Virus record (IMG/VR): IMGVR_UViG_3300045996_001321 | Coordinates: 1 to 47,089 of that record | DNA from: a virus | Length of the DNA stretch: 47,089 bases | Strand: one strand, 5' to 3' | Shown: piece by piece, positions 14,028-21,205 of the stretch | Position numbering within the stretch: position 1 is the first letter of the stretch | Layout of the letters: each line of letters opens with the position of its first letter | The notes under the pieces: model-generated | The model's input: only the letters and a program-made list of their open reading frames with translations | Told to the model about the DNA's origin: nothing | The model's database searches: none | Position numbers and translations under genes: made by a program

Positions 14028-14288
14028 ATGGCATCAGCATTCAAAGTCGAAAAAGGTGTGCCGCTCGCCCCCGGCGGGCAGATGGGCCCCGCTACCCGCT
14101 ACCCTTGGGACGAGCTAGAGGTTGGCGACAGCTTCTACGCCCCCCTTTCTGCATATCAGTGCAGAACCGGCGAACCCTCAGTCGGTAAATACCTCGCATC
14201 AATGCAGCGCGTGGCCTCGCAAAAGAGGCGCGGCACCTTCCGGGTCCGGCGTGAGGGCGAGGGTCTTCGCGTGTGGCGGATCGCCTAA
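14028..14288 (+). CDS. Hypothetical protein, first gene of rightward operon
   Basis: 86 residues with GGAG before the ATG. Core text: YPWDELEVGDSFYAPLS, then GKYLASMQRVASQKRRGTFR and VRREGEGLRVWRIA. Similar small proteins with W-x-E-L-x-V-G-D-S-F recur in phages and mobile elements, without a known job. As the first gene after the rightward promoter it would be expressed early. Confidence 0.8.
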   Translation: MASAFKVEKGVPLAPGGQMGPATRYPWDELEVGDSFYAPLSAYQCRTGEPSVGKYLASMQRVASQKRRGTFRVRREGEGLRVWRIA

Positions 14289-14357
14289 ATCCCCCGGACT
14301 GTGTCGCTCTCCCCAAGCGCCACAGCGAGGATGAATTTAGACGTGAGGAATGACGAG

Positions 14358-14513
14358 ATGCCGAAAGGTCCAACGCTCACCGTCCGCTGCGTAGGCTGCA
14401 AGGCCAAGCGGGTGCTCGATCAAGACGAGTGCGCGCGTCTGGCAGAGCGTGGGTCCGTCCCGATGTGCGAGACGTGCTTCATGCCGATGGTCGCGGAAAG
14501 CGTTTCGGCATGA
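14358..14513 (+). CDS. Small zinc-ribbon protein
   Basis: 51 residues with two Cys-x2-Cys pairs (CVGCKAK and CETCFMP) about 25 residues apart, the form of a zinc ribbon. GTGAGGAATGACGAG precedes the ATG. Probably binds nucleic acid or a protein partner. Confidence 0.7.
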   Translation: MPKGPTLTVRCVGCKAKRVLDQDECARLAERGSVPMCETCFMPMVAESVSA

Positions 14514-14728
14514 CCGTCACCCCCGGCGAGTGGATCCCTTGGGAAGGGGGAGAGTGTCCCGTTGAGCCGGGAACTCCAGTCGAGGTTATCCTGCGGGCCG
14601 AGGAGGACGGCGGAGACGATAACCGAGGCCCCACGTGCAGGCCTGAGCGCTTGCGCTGGATCCATCTTCGCAGCGAAACCCTGATCGGTCTCGGCGACAT
14701 CATCGCTTACCGTGTGGTGTCGAAATGA
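14510..14728 (+). CDS. Hypothetical small protein
   Basis: 72 residues, ATGA overlap with the gene before and with the gene after. It begins MTVTPGEWIPWEGGECPV and contains PGTPVEVILRAEEDGGDD. Small all-beta phage proteins with this W-x-P-W-x-G-G start are frequent; the role is unknown. Confidence 0.75.
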   Translation: MTVTPGEWIPWEGGECPVEPGTPVEVILRAEEDGGDDNRGPTCRPERLRWIHLRSETLIGLGDIIAYRVVSK

Positions 14729-14961
14729 ACGCGCAAGTGAACAGCAAGGTGGAAGCGGCATTAGCTAAGTGGATCGACGGCGAAGAAATCGGTCGCGAGG
14801 TCGGTGGGCACGGAACCGTTGTGGCGGTCACTCGCAACGAGGACGGCTATTCGGTCTTCCGTGCTTTTCCGATCGGCGATGGCACCGGCGTTTCGGTCGA
14901 CTTGGCGGACGCGACAACGGACGATCTGATCCGCCATCTGCTCGCGAGGTACGCGCTGTGA
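14725..14961 (+). CDS. Hypothetical small acidic protein
   Basis: 78 residues, acidic, ATGA overlap upstream and GTGA downstream. Sequence such as HGTVVAVTRNEDGYSVFRAF suggests a small beta-sheet protein. No family recognised. Confidence 0.65.
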   Translation: MNAQVNSKVEAALAKWIDGEEIGREVGGHGTVVAVTRNEDGYSVFRAFPIGDGTGVSVDLADATTDDLIRHLLARYAL

Positions 14962-15200
14962 CCCCCTCCATCTCCTCTATCCTCGACAGGCTGACGGATG
15001 CGCAGAAGACCGTCTTGTGCCGGTGCGCGCCAGACGAGCGCTTGATGGGAGGCTTCTACGGACTGGCATGGACCGACCCGCCGCTAGTCGATCCCGTTGG
15101 CCTCAACCATCCAGTCTTCGGCAGCCATTATCAGCTGAACGCAACCGGCCTCGCCGTGCAATCCGCCCTTCGTGAAGCATCGGAAGGAAATCGGTCATGA
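14958..15200 (+). CDS. Hypothetical small protein
   Basis: 80 residues from GTG. It contains SILDRLTDAQKTVLCRCAPD and SHYQLNATGLAVQSALREA, the look of a small helical winged-helix-like phage protein. GTGA and ATGA overlaps link it to its neighbours. Confidence 0.65.
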   Translation: MTPSISSILDRLTDAQKTVLCRCAPDERLMGGFYGLAWTDPPLVDPVGLNHPVFGSHYQLNATGLAVQSALREASEGNRS

Positions 15201-15349
15201 CGAAAGCCGACAAGGCCGAATTGCGGGGCCTTATGCGCCGAGGAGACGAGCGCTCCAACCGCGAGATAGCGGCCGATCTCGGATGCTCCGAGGCGACCGT
15301 CCGCAAGTACAGGCGGATTCTCGCGCCTCTGACGGGAACCCGCCCATGA
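15197..15349 (+). CDS. Small HTH DNA-binding protein
   Basis: 50 residues, essentially one helix-turn-helix: LRGLMRRGDERSNREIAADL then GCSEATVRKYRRIL, as in the C-terminal domain of resolvases or homeodomain-like HTH proteins. Stop-start overlaps (ATGA) occur on both sides. It could be a regulator of the accessory operon. Confidence 0.7.
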   Translation: MTKADKAELRGLMRRGDERSNREIAADLGCSEATVRKYRRILAPLTGTRP

Positions 15350-15432
15350 CGACCCCCTCCGAACTCGACAGGCTGGCAGAGCGCGCTTCGCCCTGTCGGG
15401 CGGCCCCAGCTATCGCAAGGAGCCTCGCATGA
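15346..15432 (+). CDS. Possible 28-residue peptide gene
   Basis: Starts MTTPSELDRLAERASP and links its neighbours by ATGA at both ends. Too short to judge from composition alone; it may be a leader peptide that couples translation. Confidence 0.35.
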   Translation: MTTPSELDRLAERASPCRAAPAIARSLA

Positions 15433-15836
15433 CGGATGAACTTGGCCGCTTCGGCCACCACCCCGACTCCGCCATCGATTTCTGCATTGAGGTGGAGGAG
15501 CTTGAAGCCATCGCTGAAAATGCGCGGCTCGGGCTGACCGGCAACGGCCACGAAGCTGACCGCACTACGCTCGATAGCCGAATTGAGCGCGCCATGGATT
15601 TCCGAGTGGGCGGCGATAAGAACTGCGTCACGGCGAAAGCTGGACTGCGCATTCTCGCGGCGGCTCGCGGCTTCGATGTGAGTGGGGCGGCTGCCTACGC
15701 CGGGCAGCCGATGCGGCGCACTCGCGATAGCGGCAGCGACCGTCAGGCGGAGACCGTGCAACGGGCTCCGGGCGAAGCCTCGCAGAGCGGCCCCGCAGGG
15801 GCATCGCCCAACCCTGAGGACCAAACCCATGGGTAA
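15429..15836 (+). CDS. Hypothetical protein with repeat-derived tail
   Basis: 135 residues. Residues 1-95 read as a normal helical protein (IDFCIEVEELEAIAENARLG). The last 40 (RRTRDSGSDRQAETVQRAPG onward) are low-complexity and coded by a palindromic repeat copy at 15745-15825. No function is recognised. Confidence 0.65.
   Translation: MTDELGRFGHHPDSAIDFCIEVEELEAIAENARLGLTGNGHEADRTTLDSRIERAMDFRVGGDKNCVTAKAGLRILAAARGFDVSGAAAYAGQPMRRTRDSGSDRQAETVQRAPGEASQSGPAGASPNPEDQTHG
15745..15825 (-). repeat. Dispersed palindromic repeat copy
   Basis: Read on the minus strand it begins GGTTGGGCGATGCCCC and runs to GAGCCCGTTGCACGGTCTC, matching the family outline. It codes for the tail of the preceding protein. 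Confidence 0.6.
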
Positions 15837-16122
15837 GTCAGCCGCCGCAAGGCGCGTGCCCCTAATCGCCGACAGCGCGAGACTGTTCCTGCGCCAGGAC
15901 AGGGCGATCGATATCAACGCCGTCGCTCACCAGGAGAGCCGCCTTCAAACGGCGCCGCTCGTCACTCTTGCGCTCGAGCATGACGAGCTCAGCCGCTGGC
16001 TGAACCGGCCCTACGCCGAGATGTGGGCTGACGATCACGCTGTGAAGACGGAGCGGATCAAGGCTGTCTGGCAAGCGATCCGGCGTCGGTTTCCTGAATA
16101 CGCGGCGAGGCAGATGCGATGA
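15829..16122 (+). CDS. Hypothetical protein
   Basis: 97 residues, overlapping the previous gene by 8 nt. Helical: HDELSRWLNRPYAEMWADDH and RIKAVWQAIRRRFPEYAAR. No family recognised. Confidence 0.6.
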   Translation: MGKSAAARRVPLIADSARLFLRQDRAIDINAVAHQESRLQTAPLVTLALEHDELSRWLNRPYAEMWADDHAVKTERIKAVWQAIRRRFPEYAARQMR

Positions 16123-16298
16123 CTTCCTTCCGCAAAGATCGGGCGATTGCGCTTCGCGCACCGTCGCCAGTCGCGAGTGGAGCCCGCAAGCGGTCTCCAG
16201 CCTTCGGCCGACTGTCAACTATCGCGGAGCGCGTCTCCGTCGCCGCGATAATCCTCGTCCTCTGCCTCGCCATCCCCGCCATTTTTGCAGGAGATTGA
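16119..16298 (+). CDS. Small single-pass membrane protein with repeat-derived N-terminus
   Basis: 59 residues. The C-terminal third (VAAIILVLCLAIPAIFA) is a membrane segment. Residues 7-34 are Arg/Ala/Ser-rich and coded by a palindromic repeat copy. ATGA overlap upstream; 3 nt to the next gene. It looks like a membrane peptide that gained a cytoplasmic tail by repeat insertion. Confidence 0.55.
   Translation: MTSFRKDRAIALRAPSPVASGARKRSPAFGRLSTIAERVSVAAIILVLCLAIPAIFAGD
16140..16230 (+). repeat. Dispersed palindromic repeat copy
   Basis: Starts GGGCGATTGCGCTTCGCGC and continues through GGAGCCCGCAAGCGGTCTCC. Inside the coding sequence of the small membrane protein. Confidence 0.6.
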
Positions 16299-16301
16299 AC
16301 G

Positions 16302-16757
16302 ATGACCTTGGAAACCTCTACCCGATCGCCGCTGGCACATCAGCCCGTCTTCCCCGTCGCGACCTACACGGACGAATACGGCGACACTCGCATCATCCAC
16401 GCTGAGCGTGGCAAAGGGGGTAAGCTTCGGCGCCTGAAAGGCATGGATACGCCTGCGGGGCTGCTCAACCGAGCTATCGCGATTCTTCTGGGCCGGCGAG
16501 TTCGCGAGCGCCGCCTCCATCTGGGCCTCACTATGCCGGAAGTGGCGAAGCGGGCGGGGCTCGCCAGCGCCAGCCCAAAGCAATACATCTACCATATCGA
16601 AACGGCCCATCGCCGCGAAGGGGTGCGACTCGGGACGCTGTTCGCCCTTGCCCACGCGCTGGAGTGCGAGCCCGCCGACCTGTTGCCGAGCGCAGCCGAG
16701 GCGATGAATCTGGCAAGTGTGAAGCCCGCCACTTCCGACACGCTGGCGGTCCTGTGA
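16302..16757 (+). CDS. XRE-family HTH regulator
   Basis: 151 residues with AGGAGA before the ATG. Residues 60-130 are an XRE helix-turn-helix: GRRVRERRLHLGLTMPEVAK, RAGLASASPKQYIYHIE, RLGTLFALAHALECEPADLL. The N-terminal 50 residues are of unknown fold. It may act as a second regulator of accessory or recombination genes. Confidence 0.8.
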   Translation: MTLETSTRSPLAHQPVFPVATYTDEYGDTRIIHAERGKGGKLRRLKGMDTPAGLLNRAIAILLGRRVRERRLHLGLTMPEVAKRAGLASASPKQYIYHIETAHRREGVRLGTLFALAHALECEPADLLPSAAEAMNLASVKPATSDTLAVL

Positions 16758-16978
16758 GCATTACAAGCAGCCCCTTCGGCGGGACGAAGCTTACCGGCAT
16801 CGACGCGCGGCGATTTCGCGAGATGACGGGTCTTGACAGGACGGCCCCGGCGTCAGTCGACACTCACCCGGAGGGCGGAGACGCCTTGGCGGCTCCGTTC
16901 ATGAGTGGCGCGGTGCCCGCCGAAGAGCGGGCAGACGCCCAAAAACCTGCATCGAAAGGCACATCCAATGCCACCTAA
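16754..16978 (+). CDS. Small hypothetical protein with repeat-derived tail
   Basis: 74 residues from GTG (GTGA overlap). Residues 1-32 (ITSSPFGGTKLTGIDARRF) look like a genuine domain fragment. The remainder is coded by a palindromic repeat copy at 16845-16957. Confidence 0.5.
   Translation: MSITSSPFGGTKLTGIDARRFREMTGLDRTAPASVDTHPEGGDALAAPFMSGAVPAEERADAQKPASKGTSNAT
16845..16957 (-). repeat. Dispersed palindromic repeat copy
   Basis: Shares GCGTCAGTCGACACTC (16850-16865) exactly with the copy at 26062-26077. Minus-strand reading ends the same way as other members (GCGTCTGCCCGCTCTTCGG start). Confidence 0.6.
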
Positions 16979-17204
16979 TGACTCCGCGCTCTCGCATAGC
17001 TGCGCCTGCATCGGCCAAGTCAACGAGCGGCTGCTCCCTCACAACGCCATCGTGGTCGAGACGTTCTACCCGGTGGCCCGGCCGGTCATCGAAACAACGA
17101 AGCTGGACAGCAAAGCGCGTTCAAAACGCCCCCCGCTAGTGATCGCAAGCTTCTGCCCGTTCTGCGGTGTCAAATACCCCGAAACCGGGAGCGTCGGATC
17201 ATGA
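16968..17204 (+). CDS. Small Cys-rich zinc-binding protein
   Basis: 78 residues. It ends in a zinc-knuckle-like CPFCGVKYP, the usual ending of a family of small phage proteins in which Cys-x2-Cys-G closes the chain; a CAC motif near residue 11 could complete the site. The ATG overlaps the gene before by 11 nt, and the next gene by ATGA. Confidence 0.7.
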   Translation: MPPNDSALSHSCACIGQVNERLLPHNAIVVETFYPVARPVIETTKLDSKARSKRPPLVIASFCPFCGVKYPETGSVGS

Positions 17205-17554
17205 CAGATGCTATCCTTGTAACGCCGTCTGTTCGGCCCGGCACGTATTGCGCCAAGAGCTACGCTGCTTTCCGGGTGACCGAGGGGCGCATGTACCCTG
17301 TGCATCTGGGCGAGCGGCCCCTGACCGTCCTGTCGGCTGTGGACGCGGCGCTCGGCGCTCAAAACTTCTACGCCAAGGAGCAATTGATAGTCCGCGAGAC
17401 CGACGGCGCGACGAAGATCCACATCTTCTGCATCAAGCGCCAGTCGGCGCCGACCTACGTCTGGCGCGATCACGTTCAGCATCGGGTGCATCGCCACTAC
17501 GCCGACCCGCTCTGCGTCCTGGACGGCGATATGCTGATGGGGGCGGGCAAGTGA
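17201..17554 (+). CDS. Hypothetical protein upstream of RecE-like exonuclease
   Basis: 117 residues, mixed alpha/beta (RPLTVLSAVDAALGAQNFYA, KIHIFCIKRQSAPTYVWRDH). No recognised family. ATGA/GTGA overlaps bind it to the recombination genes. Confidence 0.65.
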   Translation: MTDAILVTPSVRPGTYCAKSYAAFRVTEGRMYPVHLGERPLTVLSAVDAALGAQNFYAKEQLIVRETDGATKIHIFCIKRQSAPTYVWRDHVQHRVHRHYADPLCVLDGDMLMGAGK

Positions 17555-18774
17555 GACACAATCCCGGCAACCCTCCCGAGCTGCGGCGGCCGATGATGGT
17601 CGCCGAAGCCGAGCGGTTGCGCGAACAAGGACTCGATGTGGAAAGCGTCAGCGAAATTCTCGAAGGCCGGCGCGGGCAGCCGGGTGAACCAACCCGCGTC
17701 GATCCTCCCCGGCTCCCGGACACCCCCATGTTCCCGGAGCCGGGGATCTACTTCAACATGCCTGAGGCGGAATACCATGCAATCCCGGCGCTGTCGAATA
17801 GCGGGATCAAGTGCCTCGCCTCGTCGCCAATGCTGTTCTGGGCCAAGTCCTGGCTGAACCCGAACAAGGAAGAGATCGACCGCGAGCACCATATCCTCGG
17901 CCGCGCCTACCACTGTCGGTTGATGGAGGGCGCGAGTGCCTTTGCGCTGCGTTTCGCCGTCCTGCCCGACAAGTCCGAGTTCAAGGACTTGCTCGTCACT
18001 GACGAGGATATCCGACAGGCGATCAAGGACGCTGGCGGCTGGCCGGTAAGCGGCAACAAGAACAAGCGCGTCGAGCAGCTTCTAGACCTCGACCCGTCGG
18101 CGAACGTCTGGGACATCATCGTCGGCGAGCACGCCATCGAGAACGGCGGCAAGGCCTTCATAACCGCCGAGCAATGGAAGCGGCTCGAAATCGCCGCCTA
18201 CATGATCGACCGTGACCCGGAGCTGTCCAAAGCGTTTTCAGGCGGCCATCCGGAAGTGTCGCTGTTCTGGCACTGCCCGACCACCGGCGTTCCGATGAAG
18301 GCGCGGGTAGATTACCTCAAGCACCGGGCGATGATCGACCTGAAGAGCTTCGGCAACCAGCGCGAGCGGAGCATTGAGCGGGCCATCGCTTATGAGATCG
18401 CGGGCTACCACTACAACATCCAGCCCAGCGTCTATTTCGAAGGCGCGGCCGAAGTCCGCAAGATCGTCCAGCGGCACGGGGCATCGGCTGTGCACGGGCT
18501 CGAGGACCCGTCTTGGGCGCTCGAATGGGGCCAGCACTTGAAGCCCGACGAGTGGCTCTGGGTATTCCAGCAAAAGGGGCCGGCGCCCGTTACTCGCGGA
18601 GTTTGGTATCCGAGGGCCGGCACGACCAAAATGGTCACGGATGAAATCGTGGCCGTCCAGAAGCGCAAGTTTGCCCGCTGTGTCGAGAAGTTCGGCGCCG
18701 AGCCGTGGCTGGACATCGAGCCGATCTACAAGCTCGCCGATGAAGACATCCCCCCATTCGCAACGGAGATTTGA
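17551..18774 (+). CDS. RecE/exodeoxyribonuclease VIII-like exonuclease
   Basis: 407 residues from GTG (GTGA overlap). The nuclease part starts near residue 70 (YFNMPEAEYHAIPALSNSGI) and shows the PD-(D/E)XK core: GRAYHCRLMEG (His/Glu of motif I), VPMKARVDYLKH (Asp) and AMIDLKSFG (D-x-K). A later GYHYNIQPSVYFEGA segment gives the Q-x-x-x-Y motif. It would digest one strand from double-strand ends to produce single strands for the RecT protein encoded next. The pair forms a phage homologous-recombination system. Confidence 0.9.
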   Translation: MRHNPGNPPELRRPMMVAEAERLREQGLDVESVSEILEGRRGQPGEPTRVDPPRLPDTPMFPEPGIYFNMPEAEYHAIPALSNSGIKCLASSPMLFWAKSWLNPNKEEIDREHHILGRAYHCRLMEGASAFALRFAVLPDKSEFKDLLVTDEDIRQAIKDAGGWPVSGNKNKRVEQLLDLDPSANVWDIIVGEHAIENGGKAFITAEQWKRLEIAAYMIDRDPELSKAFSGGHPEVSLFWHCPTTGVPMKARVDYLKHRAMIDLKSFGNQRERSIERAIAYEIAGYHYNIQPSVYFEGAAEVRKIVQRHGASAVHGLEDPSWALEWGQHLKPDEWLWVFQQKGPAPVTRGVWYPRAGTTKMVTDEIVAVQKRKFARCVEKFGAEPWLDIEPIYKLADEDIPPFATEI

Positions 18775-18776
18775 GC

Positions 18777-19577
18777 ATGGCCACGCAAGCCGAAGATGTA
18801 GCCGACGCCCCGAAGCTGCCCGCCAAAGTGCCTGTGCAGTTAGAGGCTCAGGACGGCGTAAGGGCCATTCTGCCGACGAACCTGGACGAGGCTCAGCGCT
18901 ACGCTGCGGGGATCATCCGGGCAGGCATCGTCCCCGAACCCTACAAGCACAAGCAGGACGTGGTGGAGGGCGAGCAGCTCATCCACCGGCGAGGCGATCC
19001 GAACGCGCCCTTGATTCTGATGGGCGTCTTGAAGGCGATGGAGATCGGAGCTCCGCCGCAGACAGGCCTCGCCGGCCTCTTGCCGATCAACGACCGCTGG
19101 GCAGTATGGGGAGACTTGGCCGTTGGCCTGGCGCAGTCGAAGGGGCTGGTAGCCAACCAGCAAAAGCGCTTTGTAGGCCCGTCCTTCGATCCTTCCACCC
19201 CGCTGGGAGAGTGGCCGGACGAATACGGTGTCGTTTACTCCATCTGGAGGCGCGGCCAGCCTGACCCGTATGTCGGCGAGTTCACCGTTCGCGATGCTCG
19301 GCGGGCCAACCTGTGGCTGAACACGCGCAAGCAGCCGTGGATTCAATACCCCAACCGGATGCTGTTCAACCGCGCCCGCGCTTTCGCGCTCCGCGACGGT
19401 TTCGCCGACACCCTTCAGGGCCTGGCCATAGCCGAAGAGGCGCTCGACTTCGCGCCTGAGCCGCACGCCGACGGCGGCATTCTCACCGTCGACAACTCAG
19501 CCCTTAATGACGGGCCGGTGACCGATGCTCAGAACAACACGGCTGAAGAGCTGCAGGGAGAGGCCGCGCCGCAATGA
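18777..19577 (+). CDS. RecT-family single-strand annealing protein
   Basis: 266 residues. ATG 18777 has GGAG upstream, while TTG at 18771 is also in frame. RecT proteins anneal complementary single strands. Visible marks are HRRGDPNAPLILMGVLKAME, TGLAGLLPINDRWAVWGDLA and KQPWIQYPNRMLFNRARAFA LRD, with the last two close to the RecT consensus (split across residues 185-210). The C-terminal tail is acidic and likely disordered. It is encoded directly after the RecE-like exonuclease. Confidence 0.9.
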   Translation: MATQAEDVADAPKLPAKVPVQLEAQDGVRAILPTNLDEAQRYAAGIIRAGIVPEPYKHKQDVVEGEQLIHRRGDPNAPLILMGVLKAMEIGAPPQTGLAGLLPINDRWAVWGDLAVGLAQSKGLVANQQKRFVGPSFDPSTPLGEWPDEYGVVYSIWRRGQPDPYVGEFTVRDARRANLWLNTRKQPWIQYPNRMLFNRARAFALRDGFADTLQGLAIAEEALDFAPEPHADGGILTVDNSALNDGPVTDAQNNTAEELQGEAAPQ

Positions 19578-19665
19578 GGGGCGCATCCAGCACAAGCGGA
19601 CGCGGCCAAGGGCCGGAGCCCCACCTACGGCGGCTGAGAAGCGCCACAGGGCACGCGTGGCGGCC

Positions 19666-19914
19666 ATGCCGTGCATCGTGCCGGGGTGCGGGGGCCTGGC
19701 GACCGTCCATCATGTCACAGCGGGCATCTACGGCGGCAGGATCGCACGTTCGCACCGCCGGATCGTCCCGCTCTGCCGGCCGCACCACCAACACGACCAC
19801 GGGCCGAAATGTGTCGAGCGCCTGTCGCACGCCGGATTCTGGCGCGTCCACGGCATCAACCTTCTCGCCGAAGCCGATCGCCTGTGGATCGAAAGCGAGA
19901 CACTGGAAAGGTGA
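19666..19914 (+). CDS. HNH-like (Ref/DUF968-type) zinc protein, start uncertain
   Basis: At least 82 residues. CIVPGCGGLATVHHVTAG, then RSHRRIVPLCRPHHQHDHGP give a Cys2/His2 HNH-type zinc fold like that of the Ref recombination nuclease and DUF968 proteins. It lies after RecT, the usual place. The conserved-looking text continues upstream in frame (PPTAAEKRHRARVAA) but no ATG is present before the RecT stop. GTG 19657 is the nearest usable start. A one-base indel could also join it to the ATG at 19574 in another frame. Confidence 0.7.
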   Translation: MPCIVPGCGGLATVHHVTAGIYGGRIARSHRRIVPLCRPHHQHDHGPKCVERLSHAGFWRVHGINLLAEADRLWIESETLER

Positions 19915-19920
19915 CGCAGC

Positions 19921-20187
19921 ATGAAGACCGAATACGGTATCCCTGTGCCTCGCGGAGTCCCGAAGGATTGGGCGGCGAGCTTGAATGCTGAACGCGGGTC
20001 CGTTCCTGACGCGGCGGTATTCGGTTCCGTCAGAATGGGGCGGGCCGACCAACTGCGTCACTTGGCGAGATCGCTTTCAGCGCCTCCGCTTGATCGTCGC
20101 CCACTATCCCAACGGTCGCTCTGCCACCGTTCGTATCGACGCCAACGGAAATCGGAAATGGACCGAATTCGGGGACATTGCGCATGA
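19921..20187 (+). CDS. Hypothetical ORF, frame uncertain (a)
   Basis: 88 residues starting MKTEYGIPVPRGVPKDWAA, which looks natural; after about residue 45 the text becomes Arg/Ser-rich and unlike a fold. It ends with an ATGA overlap on the HNH gene. It overlaps the alternative frame at 19985-20200. One of the two, or a frameshifted join, is real. Confidence 0.35.
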   Translation: MKTEYGIPVPRGVPKDWAASLNAERGSVPDAAVFGSVRMGRADQLRHLARSLSAPPLDRRPLSQRSLCHRSYRRQRKSEMDRIRGHCA

Positions 20188-20200
20188 CGATTCAAAGTGA
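19985..20200 (+). CDS. Hypothetical ORF, frame uncertain (b)
   Basis: 71 residues. The sequence after residue 15 looks like a real beta-rich protein (WRDRFQRLRLIVAHYPNGRS, then ATVRIDANGNRKWTEFGDIA). Better composition than the overlapping frame, but less fitting start and end positions. Confidence 0.45.
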   Translation: MLNAGPFLTRRYSVPSEWGGPTNCVTWRDRFQRLRLIVAHYPNGRSATVRIDANGNRKWTEFGDIAHDDSK

Positions 20201-20783
20201 GGATGGGCGTTCCGGCGCTGACGCGCCGTCGGGCTGCCAGCCTGAGGAGTGGCGGGATGTTGTCGGCTACGAGGGGCTTTACGAGGTCTCGAGCCTCGGA
20301 AGGGTCCGTTCCAGGTTCGCGGTCAACGGGCACTGTCTAAGCACGGCTGGCACCGACAAGGACGGCTATCCCGTCGTGTCGCTGAGCGCGCCAGATGGGC
20401 GGCATACGTTCACGCTACATCGCGTCGTTTGCCGCGCCTTCCACGGCGAGCCGACCGCGCTGCACAACGAGGTGGCGCACCTGGACGGGGTTCGGACCAA
20501 TGCTCGCGCTGACAACCTCCAATGGGCCAGCAAGGTTGAAAACCACTTTCACATGCGCGCCCACGGGACTCATCCGGCAGGCGACCGCCATCCCAAGGCA
20601 CGCCTGACTTGGGGCGACGTGCATGACATTAGGGCGCTGCCTGATCCCGTGAATAACGCCGCTGTCGGGCGCCGATACGGCGTCACGGCTGGCGCAATTT
20701 GGGATGTTCGCCGGGGAAGGACATGGCGCGCCCAACCTTCATCGGATGTGACCGAACTTAAGAGGGAAGGAGAGGGACAATGA
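20184..20783 (+). CDS. NUMOD4-HNH homing-type endonuclease
   Basis: 199 residues. NUMOD4 motif EEWRDVVGYEGLYEVSSLGR at residues 21-40; HNH_3 core LHRVVCRAFHGEPT...NEVAHLDGVRTNARADNLQWAS (residues 74-115); then a C-terminal helix-turn-helix-like segment (AAVGRRYGVTAGAIWDVRRG). Free-standing NUMOD-HNH enzymes cut DNA and move their own gene between phages. It is in line with its neighbours, with an ATGA overlap, so it has not obviously interrupted a gene. Confidence 0.9.
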   Translation: MTIQSEDGRSGADAPSGCQPEEWRDVVGYEGLYEVSSLGRVRSRFAVNGHCLSTAGTDKDGYPVVSLSAPDGRHTFTLHRVVCRAFHGEPTALHNEVAHLDGVRTNARADNLQWASKVENHFHMRAHGTHPAGDRHPKARLTWGDVHDIRALPDPVNNAAVGRRYGVTAGAIWDVRRGRTWRAQPSSDVTELKREGEGQ

Positions 20784-21205
20784 ACGCGAGAGAAGCTGCA
20801 CAGACGCTTGATGGCAGCGATTACGGCAAGGAGGGGTCGGCGGGTCTGTTCGCGGAGATGAAGGCTGCCGGACTCGTCGCCGCGTTTGGGGCCAGCGACG
20901 ACTTGATCGAGTTCCGGGGCGCCATTGACGACGAACAGGGCGCAGGTGAGCATAGCACACATTCGCTGGCCCGAAAGGGTCTTCTCAAAAGCGAGTGCGA
21001 CTGCGACGACTGCCCCTACTACAAGAAAATCGAGGACGCTGCGCCGTTCATTGAGGCCATCTGGGATGATGGCGGTTTCTCGTGGCGCTATTGTTTGGTC
21101 GGCCCCGATGGATCGCCCATCGCGCACGAAAAATTCCTCGTCATGGAGGACGGCGACACCTATTGCGAGGGCATCGTCTTCGCGCTCGCGGACTTGCCGG
21201 AATGA
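20780..21205 (+). CDS. Hypothetical acidic protein
   Basis: 141 residues, acidic. It carries a compact Cys cluster CDCDDCPYYKK and a beta-type region WRYCLVGPDGSPIAHEKFLV. Similar early phage proteins exist without function. ATGA overlaps at both ends. Confidence 0.65.
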   Translation: MNAREAAQTLDGSDYGKEGSAGLFAEMKAAGLVAAFGASDDLIEFRGAIDDEQGAGEHSTHSLARKGLLKSECDCDDCPYYKKIEDAAPFIEAIWDDGGFSWRYCLVGPDGSPIAHEKFLVMEDGDTYCEGIVFALADLPE

